From: Salinibius halmophilus
GTDB lineage: Bacteria > Pseudomonadota > Gammaproteobacteria > Pseudomonadales > Natronospirillaceae
Direction of reading: 5' to 3'
DNA: 64,000 nt
Assembly: GCF_003577475.1 (NCBI RefSeq)
Contig: NZ_QPEP01000001.1
Location: forward strand, 299,830-363,829
Positions 7,502-16,404 of the stretch are shown piece after piece. The position numbers were made by a program, and so were the translations under genes. The notes below the pieces were generated by a model, which saw only the letters and a program-made list of their open reading frames with translations, was not told where the DNA came from and ran no database searches. Position 1 is the stretch's first letter; each line of letters opens with the position of its first letter.

Positions 7502-8593
7502 TTAGCGAACCACTTTACCGTCTTTCTTGAACAAGTGGCACTTAGCTGGGTCGATGTACATTGCTACATCATCGCCTGCTTTCGTGTTGTCGTAGCCAAC
7601 TTTCTGCACAACGATGCGCTCAAGTTCTGCAGTTTTGCAGTATAGGAATGACAACGCGCCCAATACTTCGATTACGTCTACTTTAGAAGCAACTTTCACG
7701 TCTGCATCAGTCACTTGCGTCTGAGAGATGTGCTCTGGGCGTATACCCATTACCACTTCATCACCTGCTGACAGTTGCGCTGCATCGTTACGTGTTAACG
7801 GAACAATTTCACCACCTGGTAGGCGAACACTTGCAACGTTGCCATTCACTTCAGCAATCGAAGCGTCGATGAAGTTCATTTTTGGCGAACCGATGAAACC
7901 AGCAACGAATTGGTTGTCTGGGTTTTCGTATAGTTCCATTGGTGGACCAACTTGCTCTACACGGCCATCACGTAGTACTACGATCTGGTCAGCTAGCGTC
8001 ATCGCCTCAACTTGGTCGTGTGTTACGTAAACCATGGTCGATTCTAGCTCTGAGTGCAGCTTAGCAATCTGGATACGCATTTCTACACGCAATTCAGCGT
8101 CTAGGTTAGATAGCGGCTCGTCGAACAAGAAGATTTTCGGGTTACGAACAATCGAACGACCAATGGCTACACGCTGACGCTGACCACCAGATAGATCTTT
8201 TGGCTTACGGTGTAGAAGGTGATCAAGTTTCAGAAGCTTAGCAGCGGCTGATACTTTCTTCTCAATCACGTCTTTTTCTACTTTCGCCATGCGAAGACCG
8301 AAAGACATGTTTTCTTCTACCGACATCTGCGGGTATAGCGCGTAAGACTGAAATACCATCGACACGTCGCGGTCAACTGGTGGCATGTCTGTCACATCTT
8401 TACCATCAATAAAGATTTTGCCGCCAGAGGCTTCTTCAAGACCTGCAATGCTGCGAAGAAGCGTTGACTTACCACAACCAGATGGACCAACGAATACGAT
8501 GAACGGGTTGCCTTCAAAGTCTAGGTCGATGCCGTGCAATACCTGAACGTCGCCGTAAATTTTATCTACTTTATCTAATTTTAAAGTTGCCAT
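7502..8593 (-). CDS. Sugar ABC transporter ATPase (MalK/UgpC family)
   Basis: Energises import of a sugar, most likely an amino sugar given the neighbouring nag genes. Walker A GPSGCGKST is at residues 36-44, Q-loop FQSYALYPQ at about 81-89, signature LSGGQ at 134-138, Walker B with D-loop FLFDEPLSNLD near 154-164 and the switch VTHDQ. The C-terminal 120 residues form the TOBE/regulatory domain (PENPDNQFVAGFIGSPKMNF, GIRPEHI). The 363-aa length is normal. Last gene of the minus-strand operon, 22 bp after the MalG-type permease. Confidence 0.95.
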   Translation of the reverse strand: MATLKLDKVDKIYGDVQVLHGIDLDFEGNPFIVFVGPSGCGKSTLLRSIAGLEEASGGKIFIDGKDVTDMPPVDRDVSMVFQSYALYPQMSVEENMSFGLRMAKVEKDVIEKKVSAAAKLLKLDHLLHRKPKDLSGGQRQRVAIGRSIVRNPKIFLFDEPLSNLDAELRVEMRIQIAKLHSELESTMVYVTHDQVEAMTLADQIVVLRDGRVEQVGPPMELYENPDNQFVAGFIGSPKMNFIDASIAEVNGNVASVRLPGGEIVPLTRNDAAQLSAGDEVVMGIRPEHISQTQVTDADVKVASKVDVIEVLGALSFLYCKTAELERIVVQKVGYDNTKAGDDVAMYIDPAKCHLFKKDGKVVR

Positions 8594-8615
8594 GATTCTA
8601 AATTCCTATAACTGA

Positions 8616-9773
8616 TTATTCTTTCACGCCGCCAGCAGCAAGACCTTGGATAAATTGTTTGCTGGCTAATAAGAAGGCCACAATAGTTGGCACAATCATA
8701 ATTAGGATGCCCGAGAACATCATATGCCATTGGGTATCAAACTGAGTTTGGAACTGCTCTAGACCACGTGGTAGCGGCATCAAGCTGGTATCAGTTAAGA
8801 AGATCAATGGTAGGAAGTACTCGTTCCATGCCCATACGAATGCCAACAAGCAAACGGTGGCAATAGCTGGCTTAACCAGTGGCAAGACAACCTTTAAGTA
8901 AATTTGGAATGGTGATGCGCCGTCCATTTTTGCCGCTTGTTCTAGCTCAGGCGATACACCTTTTAAGAACGACGTCAAAATGAATACAGCCGTTGGCATC
9001 GTCATCGCCGACAGTACCAAGATGACCGACCACAGCGAGTTCAATAAGCCTAGTTGCTGAACAACCCAATACAATGGCGCCAGTGCTAAGCGAATTGGAA
9101 TGATCATACCTAGTAGGAAACATACGAAGATGATCTTAGAGCCAGTGAATGGCATACGCGCTAATACAAACGACGTCATTGAACCTAGCACTGCTACGAT
9201 AACAATGGTAGAGATCGTGATAATTAGCGAGTTCATAAAGTAGCGACCAAACTCAGCTTGCACCCAAGCTTCAGAGAAGTTGCTCCATGTCCAGCTACCA
9301 CCTAAGCGGAAGCCACGACCGAACACTTCTGTTTGTGCTTGTACACCGTCAACTGGGTCAACAAACTCAAGTATAGCACCACGGCCAAGGTTGCCTTCTG
9401 CACCGTTAAATCGGGCAATCACCTCTAGGCGACCACGAAGCTCACCTTTTTCGTCGTCGAAACGGGCGCGATTCTCTTCACTGATTACAGCATCTTCAAT
9501 GGCTTCAAAACGAAGCTGTTTGCCGTCTTCAGTCGTGTGTACAAGTAATGTGCCTTCAGAAATGACGGCACCTTCAGCACCCCATACATACACATTACCT
9601 TGACCAGGTGATGGTGGCATAGAGATTGGGCTTGCAAGTACGTTACCGGTAGATGGCTTGGTCGCGTTTACAACTGCCAAGTAAAGCGGAAACAGCACAA
9701 TGAAAGACCAAGTTAGAAGCAAAATTTGTACAAAAATTTGCTCCCAGGCTTTTAATTTAAAAATCTTTTCCAT
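8616..9773 (-). CDS. Sugar ABC permease (MalG/UgpE type) with a large periplasmic insert
   Basis: Inner-membrane permease subunit. TM1 is at about residues 15-35. The EAA loop that contacts the ATPase reads EQAAKMDGASPFQIYLKVVLPLVKPA. At 385 aa it is about 100 longer than typical MalG-type proteins. The extra part, roughly residues 45-160 between TM1 and TM2, is hydrophilic and acidic with a beta-rich look (GNVYVWGAEGAVISEGTLLVHT, RGAILEFVDPVDG) and should face the periplasm. The reading frame is continuous, so this is a real insert, not a frameshift. Nine bases separate it from the upstream permease. Confidence 0.93.
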   Translation of the reverse strand: MEKIFKLKAWEQIFVQILLLTWSFIVLFPLYLAVVNATKPSTGNVLASPISMPPSPGQGNVYVWGAEGAVISEGTLLVHTTEDGKQLRFEAIEDAVISEENRARFDDEKGELRGRLEVIARFNGAEGNLGRGAILEFVDPVDGVQAQTEVFGRGFRLGGSWTWSNFSEAWVQAEFGRYFMNSLIITISTIVIVAVLGSMTSFVLARMPFTGSKIIFVCFLLGMIIPIRLALAPLYWVVQQLGLLNSLWSVILVLSAMTMPTAVFILTSFLKGVSPELEQAAKMDGASPFQIYLKVVLPLVKPAIATVCLLAFVWAWNEYFLPLIFLTDTSLMPLPRGLEQFQTQFDTQWHMMFSGILIMIVPTIVAFLLASKQFIQGLAAGGVKE

Positions 9774-9782
9774 GTCTGGCTC

Positions 9783-10709
9783 CTACTTCTTGTTGTTCTG
9801 GATCGCACTAAAGATCGCAGCAGGCATGATCACAAGCGAGGTTAGAATACCAACCACAGCCGCAACACCATAACCTAGAACAGGGTCTGTTGAACCTGCA
9901 CCAAAGGCTGCACGGTATAGGTAAGAACCCATTACGTCAGCACCATAGCCAGGACCACCAGCAGGGCCAAAGATCAACAGCGTCATATCAGCGTTGTTGA
10001 ACGTGTCTACCATGATGATTACGAAGATAACGATGATCGCAGGCATCAGAACCGGTAGTACCACGTGACGGATCGCTTGCAAGCGGCGAGCGCCGTCAAG
10101 GAATGCTGCTTCAACTAGGTCTAAGCGAACCGCAACAATGGCCGATAGGATCAACATGATCGCAAAGCCCATACGGTGCCAGCTAAAGAAAGAAGCCAAC
10201 ATGTAAATAGATAAGTCTTTGTCACCCATGAATGGAATTGGCTTTTCTGCCCAGTTCCAGTCTACCAACAAGGTATTTACCGGGCCGTTGTCGCGGAAAA
10301 TCATGTTCATAAGAACCGCAACGGCTGCACCAGCAAGTGGGTAAGGTAAGAAGAAGATAACTTTATATACTTCGCGGCCGTATGTTTTGAAGGAAAGCAA
10401 AAGCGCGAAGATGGTGCCAATCACTAGCATCGCCGTGATGATTACACCGAAGAAGATGATGTTATTACCAAGGGCGTTTAAGAAGCCGTCTCGGTAGTAA
10501 GGATCAAAAAAGATCAGTTTGAAGTTTTCTAGCCCAACGTATTCCATCGGACCAATACCTTTCCAATCCATCAAGGCCATACCGAACAGGCCAATCAATG
10601 GAATGAAGTTAAAAATACCGTAGAGAATTACCCCAGGCATCAACAGTAACCATTTCTGGATTTCTGCCTTGCTGCGGTAGCTCATCAGACGATCAGTATT
10701 TTGGCTCAT
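9783..10709 (-). CDS. Sugar ABC permease (MalF/UgpA type)
   Basis: 308-aa partner permease with six or more membrane helices. The start segment KWLLLMPGVILYGIFNFIPLIGLFGMAL is TM1, and the conserved EAA loop is EAAFLDGARRLQAIRHVVLPVLMPAI. It forms the heterodimeric pore with the MalG-type protein. It is preceded by a 79-bp gap from the binding-protein gene that holds a strong hairpin and a CT dinucleotide tract, which may lower its expression relative to the binding protein. Confidence 0.94.
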   Translation of the reverse strand: MSQNTDRLMSYRSKAEIQKWLLLMPGVILYGIFNFIPLIGLFGMALMDWKGIGPMEYVGLENFKLIFFDPYYRDGFLNALGNNIIFFGVIITAMLVIGTIFALLLSFKTYGREVYKVIFFLPYPLAGAAVAVLMNMIFRDNGPVNTLLVDWNWAEKPIPFMGDKDLSIYMLASFFSWHRMGFAIMLILSAIVAVRLDLVEAAFLDGARRLQAIRHVVLPVLMPAIIVIFVIIMVDTFNNADMTLLIFGPAGGPGYGADVMGSYLYRAAFGAGSTDPVLGYGVAAVVGILTSLVIMPAAIFSAIQNNKK

Positions 10710-10731
10710 ACCGTCACCGCTTTTCTAGTTT

Positions 10732-10768
10732 GAGAGAGAGAGAGAGTTGGCGAGCCTTGCGGCTCGCC
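10732..10768 (-). promoter_or_regulatory. Intercistronic dinucleotide tract and hairpin
   Basis: Between the binding protein and first permease the RNA has a perfect 8-bp hairpin (GGCGAGCC, GCAA, GGCTCGCC; 10749-10768) directly followed by CT repeats (10732-10746), then the permease start 23 nt on. There is no T run, so it is more likely an mRNA-stability or partial-termination element than a full terminator. Confidence 0.55.
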
Positions 10769-10788
10769 GGTAGGGAGGGAACTGCTAA

Positions 10789-12063
10789 TTATTGGCAGTT
10801 ACCAGCGCCTACGTAGTTCCAGCTGTTTAGGCCTTCCTGGATTAGAGCAGCAGCTTCTGCACCAGATAGATCACCAGCCAGCATACCTTGGTAAGCCTGT
10901 GCAGATAGAGAGCCATATGTAGGCTGCTTAGCGTTCAAGCTTGGCGCTAGGAACGGCTCGTATGCAGCTGCATTTGCCATCTGTGCAGAGATTTTACCAA
11001 CGATTGGGTGCAGACCTTCCGGCTTATCGTAGTCACCTGCGTAAGCTGGGATTTCTGAACCAATTTCTTCTAGGAACAACTGAGCGAATTTAGCAGTAGT
11101 AGTGAACTCAAGTACTGCTTTCACTGCGTCACGCTTCTCAGTGTTCGCGTTAACTGCGTAACCACCGTCTGGGTGCGCTACAACTTTACCATTTGGACCT
11201 GGGATTGGGCCGTACTCAGGTACGAAGTCAGGGTTAACGTCGTATAGACCGCCAGCCGCTTGAGATACCCATACACCAGTAGTCCATGCACCGTCGATCA
11301 TCGCTAGCGAGTCACCTAGTACAACAGGAGTACGCATGCCGCCGTAGTCGGTCGCAGTTGGGTTAGCGTTCATGATGTCGCGCCATTCAACAACTTTGTC
11401 GAATGCAGCAACAACTTCAGCGTCAGTGAAGCAAGCTTCGCCAGTCTCTAGCTTACGCTGAGTGTCGTCGCTTACCATACCAGCCATTACTACTTCGTTC
11501 ATTACCTGGTTTAGGTACCAGCCGTCACGGCCGTCTACGTGTAGACCAACGAAGCCAGCGTCAACAGCGTCAGCCATCAATGCTTCGAACTCAGCCAAAG
11601 TAGTAGGAACTTCAGCGCCTAGCTCTTCAAGCACAGCACCGTTGTAGATTACAGATTGTAGCTGAATTGCGCTTGGTACAGCGTAAGCAACGCCATCAGA
11701 AGCAACAACACCAGCAGTACCGTTCATGCCAGAAATGTCTACACCTAGCTCATCGATAGATAGTAGGGCATCAGCACCAACGAATGGGTCGTACCATGCA
11801 ACACCAGACTTAGCACCGAAGAAATCAGGGCCGCCTTGGCGTAGAGCGATACGTAGGCGAGACTCATAGTCTTCTGAAGAGATGCGTTCCATCTCAACAG
11901 TTACGCCTGGGATCAAGTTTTCAGCGTTAATACGATCCCACAGAGCAGTTTCTTGCTCGCGGAATGTCCAGAATTTTACGGTTTCGTCAGCCAAAGCTGC
12001 TTGGGCAGTTGCCAAAGAAGCTACGGCAGTTACAGCTGCAACAGTAGTTTTCAAGAGTCGCAT
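10789..12063 (-). CDS. Sugar ABC transporter substrate-binding protein (family 1)
   Basis: 424-aa periplasmic binding protein and first gene of the uptake operon. The signal peptide (MRLLKTTVAAVTAVASLATAQ, ending ALA near residue 25) is followed by the family-1 fold: VKFWTFREQETALWDRINAENLIPGV, GGPDFFGAKSG, a hinge region and GYAVNANTEKRDAVKAVLEF near the C terminus. Location next to a sugar kinase, nagA and nagB suggests GlcNAc or a chito-oligosaccharide as ligand; the sequence alone does not identify it. Confidence 0.93.
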   Translation of the reverse strand: MRLLKTTVAAVTAVASLATAQAALADETVKFWTFREQETALWDRINAENLIPGVTVEMERISSEDYESRLRIALRQGGPDFFGAKSGVAWYDPFVGADALLSIDELGVDISGMNGTAGVVASDGVAYAVPSAIQLQSVIYNGAVLEELGAEVPTTLAEFEALMADAVDAGFVGLHVDGRDGWYLNQVMNEVVMAGMVSDDTQRKLETGEACFTDAEVVAAFDKVVEWRDIMNANPTATDYGGMRTPVVLGDSLAMIDGAWTTGVWVSQAAGGLYDVNPDFVPEYGPIPGPNGKVVAHPDGGYAVNANTEKRDAVKAVLEFTTTAKFAQLFLEEIGSEIPAYAGDYDKPEGLHPIVGKISAQMANAAAYEPFLAPSLNAKQPTYGSLSAQAYQGMLAGDLSGAEAAALIQEGLNSWNYVGAGNCQ

Positions 12064-12571
12064 TTCAGTTCTACCTCTTGTTGTTTTTTTGAGAGAAGCG
12101 AAGCCAATATAAAACCTCGTCCAAACCTGTTCAATCCCTAAATTTCGTTTTTTTTCGATTTAATTGAACAGAGTCAGTGTTATCTCATCGAATAAAGCCG
12201 GATTTATGCCAACTCGATCACACTTCGAAAAGCGGTAAGAAATTGAATACCAAAATAAGGTCATTGCATACCGCCAATGTTCAGAGACATCGAACCGTGT
12301 TGATCATCCATCACATGCAGGATCGAAAACACCCCATCAGTCTGCTTTGTATCTTGCTTTGGTGCAAGCCAAAAAATTGGCCTTTTCATTACATTCTGTT
12401 GCTTTATGTCATCTTTTTAGGGCTTGCTAGTCATTTGAAACAGTGATTCTGTGCCTTAGCGCGCTTAGATGACACCGATCAACTTGCTTGCAAATGCAAG
12501 AGGTACTATATTGGTTGCAAACCAGTTAACCCTACTTAGACGCATAGAAGAGCGATCATTTCGAGGTAGCT
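12064..12571. promoter_or_regulatory. Divergent control region of the amino-sugar regulon
   Basis: 508 bp without a credible gene between the binding-protein gene and the sugar kinase. Two similar inverted repeats could be sites for the GntR protein encoded at 13446: TGGTT-GCA-AACCA at 12512-12524, 48 bp before the kinase start, and TTTGG-TGCAAG-CCAAA at 12358-12373. A TACTAT box (12504-12509) could be the -10 of the kinase operon, placing the first site over the transcription start. Site assignment is inferred from symmetry alone. Confidence 0.45.
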
Positions 12572-13444
12572 ATGACAGATTTTTTATATGTAGGCGTAGA
12601 TGGCGGTGGTACATCGTGCCGGGCACGCTTACAGGATGCCAATGGTAATACCATTGGTGAAGGCCTTTCAGGTAGTGCCAATGTTTATCAGAACCCAGAA
12701 GGCACTTTGGTGTCGATTATTGATGCCGTTGACCAAGCACTAGTTGCCGCCGGATTCACCCCAGATGATAAAGCTCGCGTTCATGCAGGGCTTGGTTTAG
12801 CCGGCTGTGAAATTACGACTTCACAGAAATTCCTTGATGCATGGGACCACCCGTTTGCCTCTATGGTTTATCAAAATGATGCGCATACCGCTTGTTTGGG
12901 TGCACATGGTGGCGAAAACGGCGCCATGCTTATCATCGGCACCGGTATCAAAGGCTGGCTAATTGAAGGCGAAGACATTCATGGTTGGACCGGCTGGGGC
13001 TTTCCACTAGCCGATCAAGGCTCTGGTGCCTGGCTAGGCTTGCGCGTTTTACAAGAGACGCTTCGTGCTGTTGATGGGCTACGCGAGCACACGGGTGTCA
13101 CCAAAGAAGTCTTGGAAAAATTTGATGGCGACGCGTCGCAGATTGCCGTTTGGGCTGCCACGGCTAAGTCGGGAGACTATGGTCAGTTCGCGCCATTGGC
13201 CGTGCACAACAAGAAAAATGGCGATGCGGTTGCCGTGCAAATTATGCAAGAACAAGCAGACATTGTTGCCGAGATGCTTGATCAAATGATCAGTCGTACT
13301 AATGGCAAGATCGCTCTATTGGGTGGTTTAACGCCATTTGTGAAAGAAAATCTGCCACAACACTATCTACAGCATTTTGTCGACGCCCAGGATGATGCAC
13401 AAACCGGTGCCTTGGCGATGATTCGCCGCGCACGAGGAGTGTGA
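12572..13444 (+). CDS. BadF/BadG-family amino-sugar kinase (GlcNAc or glucosamine kinase)
   Basis: ATP-dependent kinase of the ASKHA fold, 290 aa. The N-terminal phosphate loop is VGVDGGGTSCRARL; ALVFNDAH-type motif appears as MVYQNDAHTACLGAHGG, then MLIIGTGIKGW and WGFPLADQGSGAWLG. These match the GspK/NagK-like BadF ATPases of chitin users. It would make GlcNAc-6-phosphate or GlcN-6-phosphate for NagA and NagB encoded downstream. An AGGTAG element precedes ATG 12572. First gene of a plus-strand operon of four. Confidence 0.88.
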   Translation: MTDFLYVGVDGGGTSCRARLQDANGNTIGEGLSGSANVYQNPEGTLVSIIDAVDQALVAAGFTPDDKARVHAGLGLAGCEITTSQKFLDAWDHPFASMVYQNDAHTACLGAHGGENGAMLIIGTGIKGWLIEGEDIHGWTGWGFPLADQGSGAWLGLRVLQETLRAVDGLREHTGVTKEVLEKFDGDASQIAVWAATAKSGDYGQFAPLAVHNKKNGDAVAVQIMQEQADIVAEMLDQMISRTNGKIALLGGLTPFVKENLPQHYLQHFVDAQDDAQTGALAMIRRARGV

Positions 13445-13445
13445 G

Positions 13446-14210
13446 ATGAGCGATAAACTAAGCAATTTAATTGCTGCCTTACAGCCAGATACAGAAAGCC
13501 CAACGTCGCTATACATTCAGTTATCGCGCCGTTTAGAACAAAGTATTCGCGAAGGCATTATCCAAGAAGGTGAATATCTGTTGCCAGAGCGCGACCTGGC
13601 AACTCGCCTAGGCCTTTCGCGAGTTACCGTGCGCAAAGCCATTAATAGCTTGGTTGAGCGTGGCTTACTGGAAAAGCGCCAAGGCGCAGGCACCCGTGTT
13701 CGCCACTACTACAGTGAAACGATTCATAAGCCACTGTCGGTGTTGAACAGCTTCTCTGAGGACATGCGCGCTCGCGGCATGGATACTGCTGATCAGTGGA
13801 TTAGCAAACAAACTGCCTACCCGTCTCCACGTGAAGCACAGATGCTTGGGCTATCACCCGATCAACGTATTTTGCGATTAACACGTGTGCGTATGGCAGC
13901 TGGTATACCAATGGCTTTTGAGATTGCCAGCATTCCAGTGACGGTGATTGCTAGCGAAGAAGACGTAACGACATCACTGTACGACGCACTAGATGCAGCC
14001 GATGCCCGTCCAATTCGAGCCATTCAAACAATGACTGCTGCCAACGCAACCGAGCAGATTGCCGAGCAGCTACGCATCGATCCGGGCTTAGCGGTGCTTT
14101 ATATTGAGCGCCAAGGCTACGATCACAACGGTAACGCCGTTGAATATACCCGATCACATTATCGCGGTGACCTATATGATTTTGTCACCGAACTACGAGC
14201 AACAGAATAA
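13446..14210 (+). CDS. GntR-family regulator with UTRA domain (NagR/NagQ-like)
   Basis: 254-aa transcription factor. An N-terminal winged helix (LYIQLSRRLEQSIREGIIQEGEYLLPERDLATRLGLSRVTVRKAINSLVERGLLEKRQGAGTRV) is followed by a UTRA effector domain (about residues 95-250, with LGLSPDQRILRLTRVRMAAGIPMAFE and VEYTRSHYRGDLYDF). HutC/NagR-type members sense phosphorylated amino sugars. Only one base separates it from the kinase stop. It probably controls both arms of the divergent cluster. Confidence 0.93.
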   Translation: MSDKLSNLIAALQPDTESPTSLYIQLSRRLEQSIREGIIQEGEYLLPERDLATRLGLSRVTVRKAINSLVERGLLEKRQGAGTRVRHYYSETIHKPLSVLNSFSEDMRARGMDTADQWISKQTAYPSPREAQMLGLSPDQRILRLTRVRMAAGIPMAFEIASIPVTVIASEEDVTTSLYDALDAADARPIRAIQTMTAANATEQIAEQLRIDPGLAVLYIERQGYDHNGNAVEYTRSHYRGDLYDFVTELRATE

Positions 14211-14219
14211 GAGGTCAGC

Positions 14220-15359
14220 ATGCAAGCACTTGTAGGCGCGAACGTATTCGACGGCATTGAAACTCGCTCAGGGTTTGCCGTACTAGTTGAAGGCCAAAAC
14301 ATTGTTGGCTTTTTACCAGAAGAAAAAGTACCAGCCGGCACCGAGATCGTGAAACTAAATGGCGGCACACTAGCACCAGGTTTTATCGACGTACAAGTTA
14401 ATGGTGGCGGCGGCATCATGCTCAACAGCACACCAACCGTTGAGGGCGTTAAAACCATGGTGGCGGGTCACCGCCGTTTTGGTACCACGGGTATGCTGCC
14501 AACATTAACTTCTGATACACCAGAAACATGCAAAACGGCAATCAAAGCCTGTTCTGCCGCCATTGAAGAAGGTGTTAATGAAGTGCTCGGCATTCATGTC
14601 GAAGGCCCATTCTTCAACCCTGTGCGTCGTGGTGTTCACAAAGAAGAATACCTACGCGCGCCAGAAGAAGAAGACACCACTTGGAAATCTTTGATTCCTA
14701 ATGGCACGCTACTTTATACCCTAGCGCCAGAAATGGTTGAGAAAGACAAGATCACTAAAATGATCGCCGCCGGCGCAAAAGTATCCATTGGCCATACCGG
14801 TGGTACCTATGAAGATACTCGCGAAGCGCTAGATCTAGGGGTGGATGGGTTTACCCACCTTTATAATGCCATGACACCTTCAACTGGTCGCGAACCAGGT
14901 GTGGTAGGCGCAGCCATTGAAGACCCTCACTCTTGGGTTGGTGTGATTGTTGATAAATACCATGTTCACAGTGCAACGCTAAAGTTGGCCATTGAAGCCA
15001 AACCAACTGGCAAAATTATGCTGGTAACAGATGCAATGGCCACTATTGGCTCAGACGAAAAATTCTTCCTGCTTTATGGCGAGCGCATTGATGAAAAAGA
15101 TGGCTGCCTAGTGAGTGCGGAAGGCAAGCTAGCCGGCTCAGCAATCAGCATGATTGACGCGGTAGAGAACACCGTTGAATGGTTAGGCTACCCACTAGAA
15201 GAAGCATTACGCATGGCATCACTATACCCAGCTGAGTACTTGGGTCGTGGCCATGAGTTAGGTCGAGTGAAGGCGGGCTATAAAGCCAACTTGGTTCACT
15301 TCGACGATGAATACAAGGTGACTGCAACCTGGGTTGCAGGTGAACACGAAGCTTACTAA
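14220..15359 (+). CDS. nagA: N-acetylglucosamine-6-phosphate deacetylase
   Basis: Hydrolyses GlcNAc-6-phosphate to GlcN-6-phosphate and acetate. The 379-aa amidohydrolase shows GGTLAPGFIDVQVNGGGG, the metal ligand region LGIHVEGPFFNPVRRGVHKEEYLR, SIGHTGGTYEDTREALDLGVDGFTHLYNAMTPSTGREPGVVGAA, and the catalytic Asp in LVTDAM. It ends with the usual AGYKANLVHFD. Spaced nine bases after the regulator with AGAGGT as ribosome site. Confidence 0.97.
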   Translation: MQALVGANVFDGIETRSGFAVLVEGQNIVGFLPEEKVPAGTEIVKLNGGTLAPGFIDVQVNGGGGIMLNSTPTVEGVKTMVAGHRRFGTTGMLPTLTSDTPETCKTAIKACSAAIEEGVNEVLGIHVEGPFFNPVRRGVHKEEYLRAPEEEDTTWKSLIPNGTLLYTLAPEMVEKDKITKMIAAGAKVSIGHTGGTYEDTREALDLGVDGFTHLYNAMTPSTGREPGVVGAAIEDPHSWVGVIVDKYHVHSATLKLAIEAKPTGKIMLVTDAMATIGSDEKFFLLYGERIDEKDGCLVSAEGKLAGSAISMIDAVENTVEWLGYPLEEALRMASLYPAEYLGRGHELGRVKAGYKANLVHFDDEYKVTATWVAGEHEAY

Positions 15360-15374
15360 TACGGAGAATGAAGA

Positions 15375-16169
15375 ATGCAGGTTGTCATTCTAAAAGATGC
15401 TGCAGAAGTAGCAGCATACGGTGCGAAAATTTTTATCGAACAAGTTAAAGCGAACCCAGCGTCAGTGCTAGGTTTAGCAACTGGTTCAAGCCCAATCGAG
15501 CTATATAAGCGCGTAATCGACGCCAATAAAGCCGGCGAAGTAAGCTTTAAAGACGTCACCACTTTCAACCTAGACGAATACCTAGGCTTGGACGGTGACC
15601 ACCCACAAAGCTACCGTTATTTCATGAACGAGCAGTTGTTCAACCATATTGATATCGATAAGGCGAACACCTTCGTACCAGACGGTTCTGCTAAAGATCC
15701 AATCGCATCTTGCGCTGAATACGAGCAAAAGATTGCTGCCAAAGGTGGCGTAGACGTTCAGCTACTAGGTATTGGTACTAACGGCCACATCGGCTTCAAC
15801 GAGCCAAGCTCATCGCTAGCATCTCGTACTCGTGTTAAAACACTAACGCAAGCCACCATCGATGCAAACAGCCGCTTCTTCGCTGAAGACGAATTCCAGC
15901 CGAACCTATCGATCACCATGGGCATCGGTAGCATCATGGAAGCGAAAAAAGTTGTGCTGATCGCAACGGGCGAAGGCAAAGCTGACGCTATCAAAGACAC
16001 AGTAGAAGGTCCACTTTCTGCTCGCTGCCCTGCTTCAGTGCTGCAAATGCACGAAAAAGCCATCATCATTTGTGATGAAGCGGCTGCAAGCAAGCTAGAA
16101 GACAAAGAGTTCTACCAGTACATCGAACAGCAAAACGACAAACTACTAGCTGACTACTACGGCGCGTAA
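15375..16169 (+). CDS. nagB: Glucosamine-6-phosphate deaminase
   Basis: Converts GlcN-6-phosphate to fructose-6-phosphate and ammonia, feeding glycolysis. 264 aa, standard length. Motifs: [61 protein letters not shown] with the catalytic residues, [26 protein letters not shown], and [10 protein letters not shown]. Last gene of the kinase-gntR-nagA-nagB operon; a terminator follows 20 bp later. Confidence 0.98.
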   Translation: MQVVILKDAAEVAAYGAKIFIEQVKANPASVLGLATGSSPIELYKRVIDANKAGEVSFKDVTTFNLDEYLGLDGDHPQSYRYFMNEQLFNHIDIDKANTFVPDGSAKDPIASCAEYEQKIAAKGGVDVQLLGIGTNGHIGFNEPSSSLASRTRVKTLTQATIDANSRFFAEDEFQPNLSITMGIGSIMEAKKVVLIATGEGKADAIKDTVEGPLSARCPASVLQMHEKAIIICDEAAASKLEDKEFYQYIEQQNDKLLADYYGA

Positions 16170-16189
16170 TTTGTCTCTTTGAGATGCTT

Positions 16190-16219
16190 AAATGGCGACC
16201 GATTGGTCGCCATTTTTGT
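16190..16219 (+). terminator. Terminator of the nag operon
   Basis: AAATGGCGACC, loop GATT, GGTCGCCATTT, then a T-rich stretch. Confidence 0.92.
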
Positions 16220-16258
16220 TTGAGATGTATGTGCCACGAACCAAAGCTTCGGGCAACG

Positions 16259-16369
16259 GTCATTCCCGCGCAGGCAGGAATCTAGTTGTAAAACCCAAGT
16301 ATTAGATCCCCGACAACACCACTCGGGGAAGACAATTAGACACCCGATAAAAGCGCTCGGGTGTGACGA
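16259..16369. repeat. Third copy of the dispersed palindromic repeat, with an extra half unit
   Basis: Starts GTCATTCCCGCGCAGG, contains CTAGTT and a TTAGATCCCCGA/ACTCGGGGA hairpin as in the copies at 1363-1561. A further hairpin CACCCGA ... TCGGGTG with a GTGACG end (16341-16369) extends it, as if a second half unit had been added. Lies between the convergent nagB and dapA. Confidence 0.75.
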
Positions 16370-16404
16370 AGCATTTTGTTTCCCAAACCTTAAGTTTGTA
16401 AAAC

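Noticed and set aside
12177-12446. Plus-strand open frame of 89 codons in the divergent amino-sugar promoter region
   Set aside because: No ribosome site, no recognisable domain, and it covers the expected operators and promoters of both operons.
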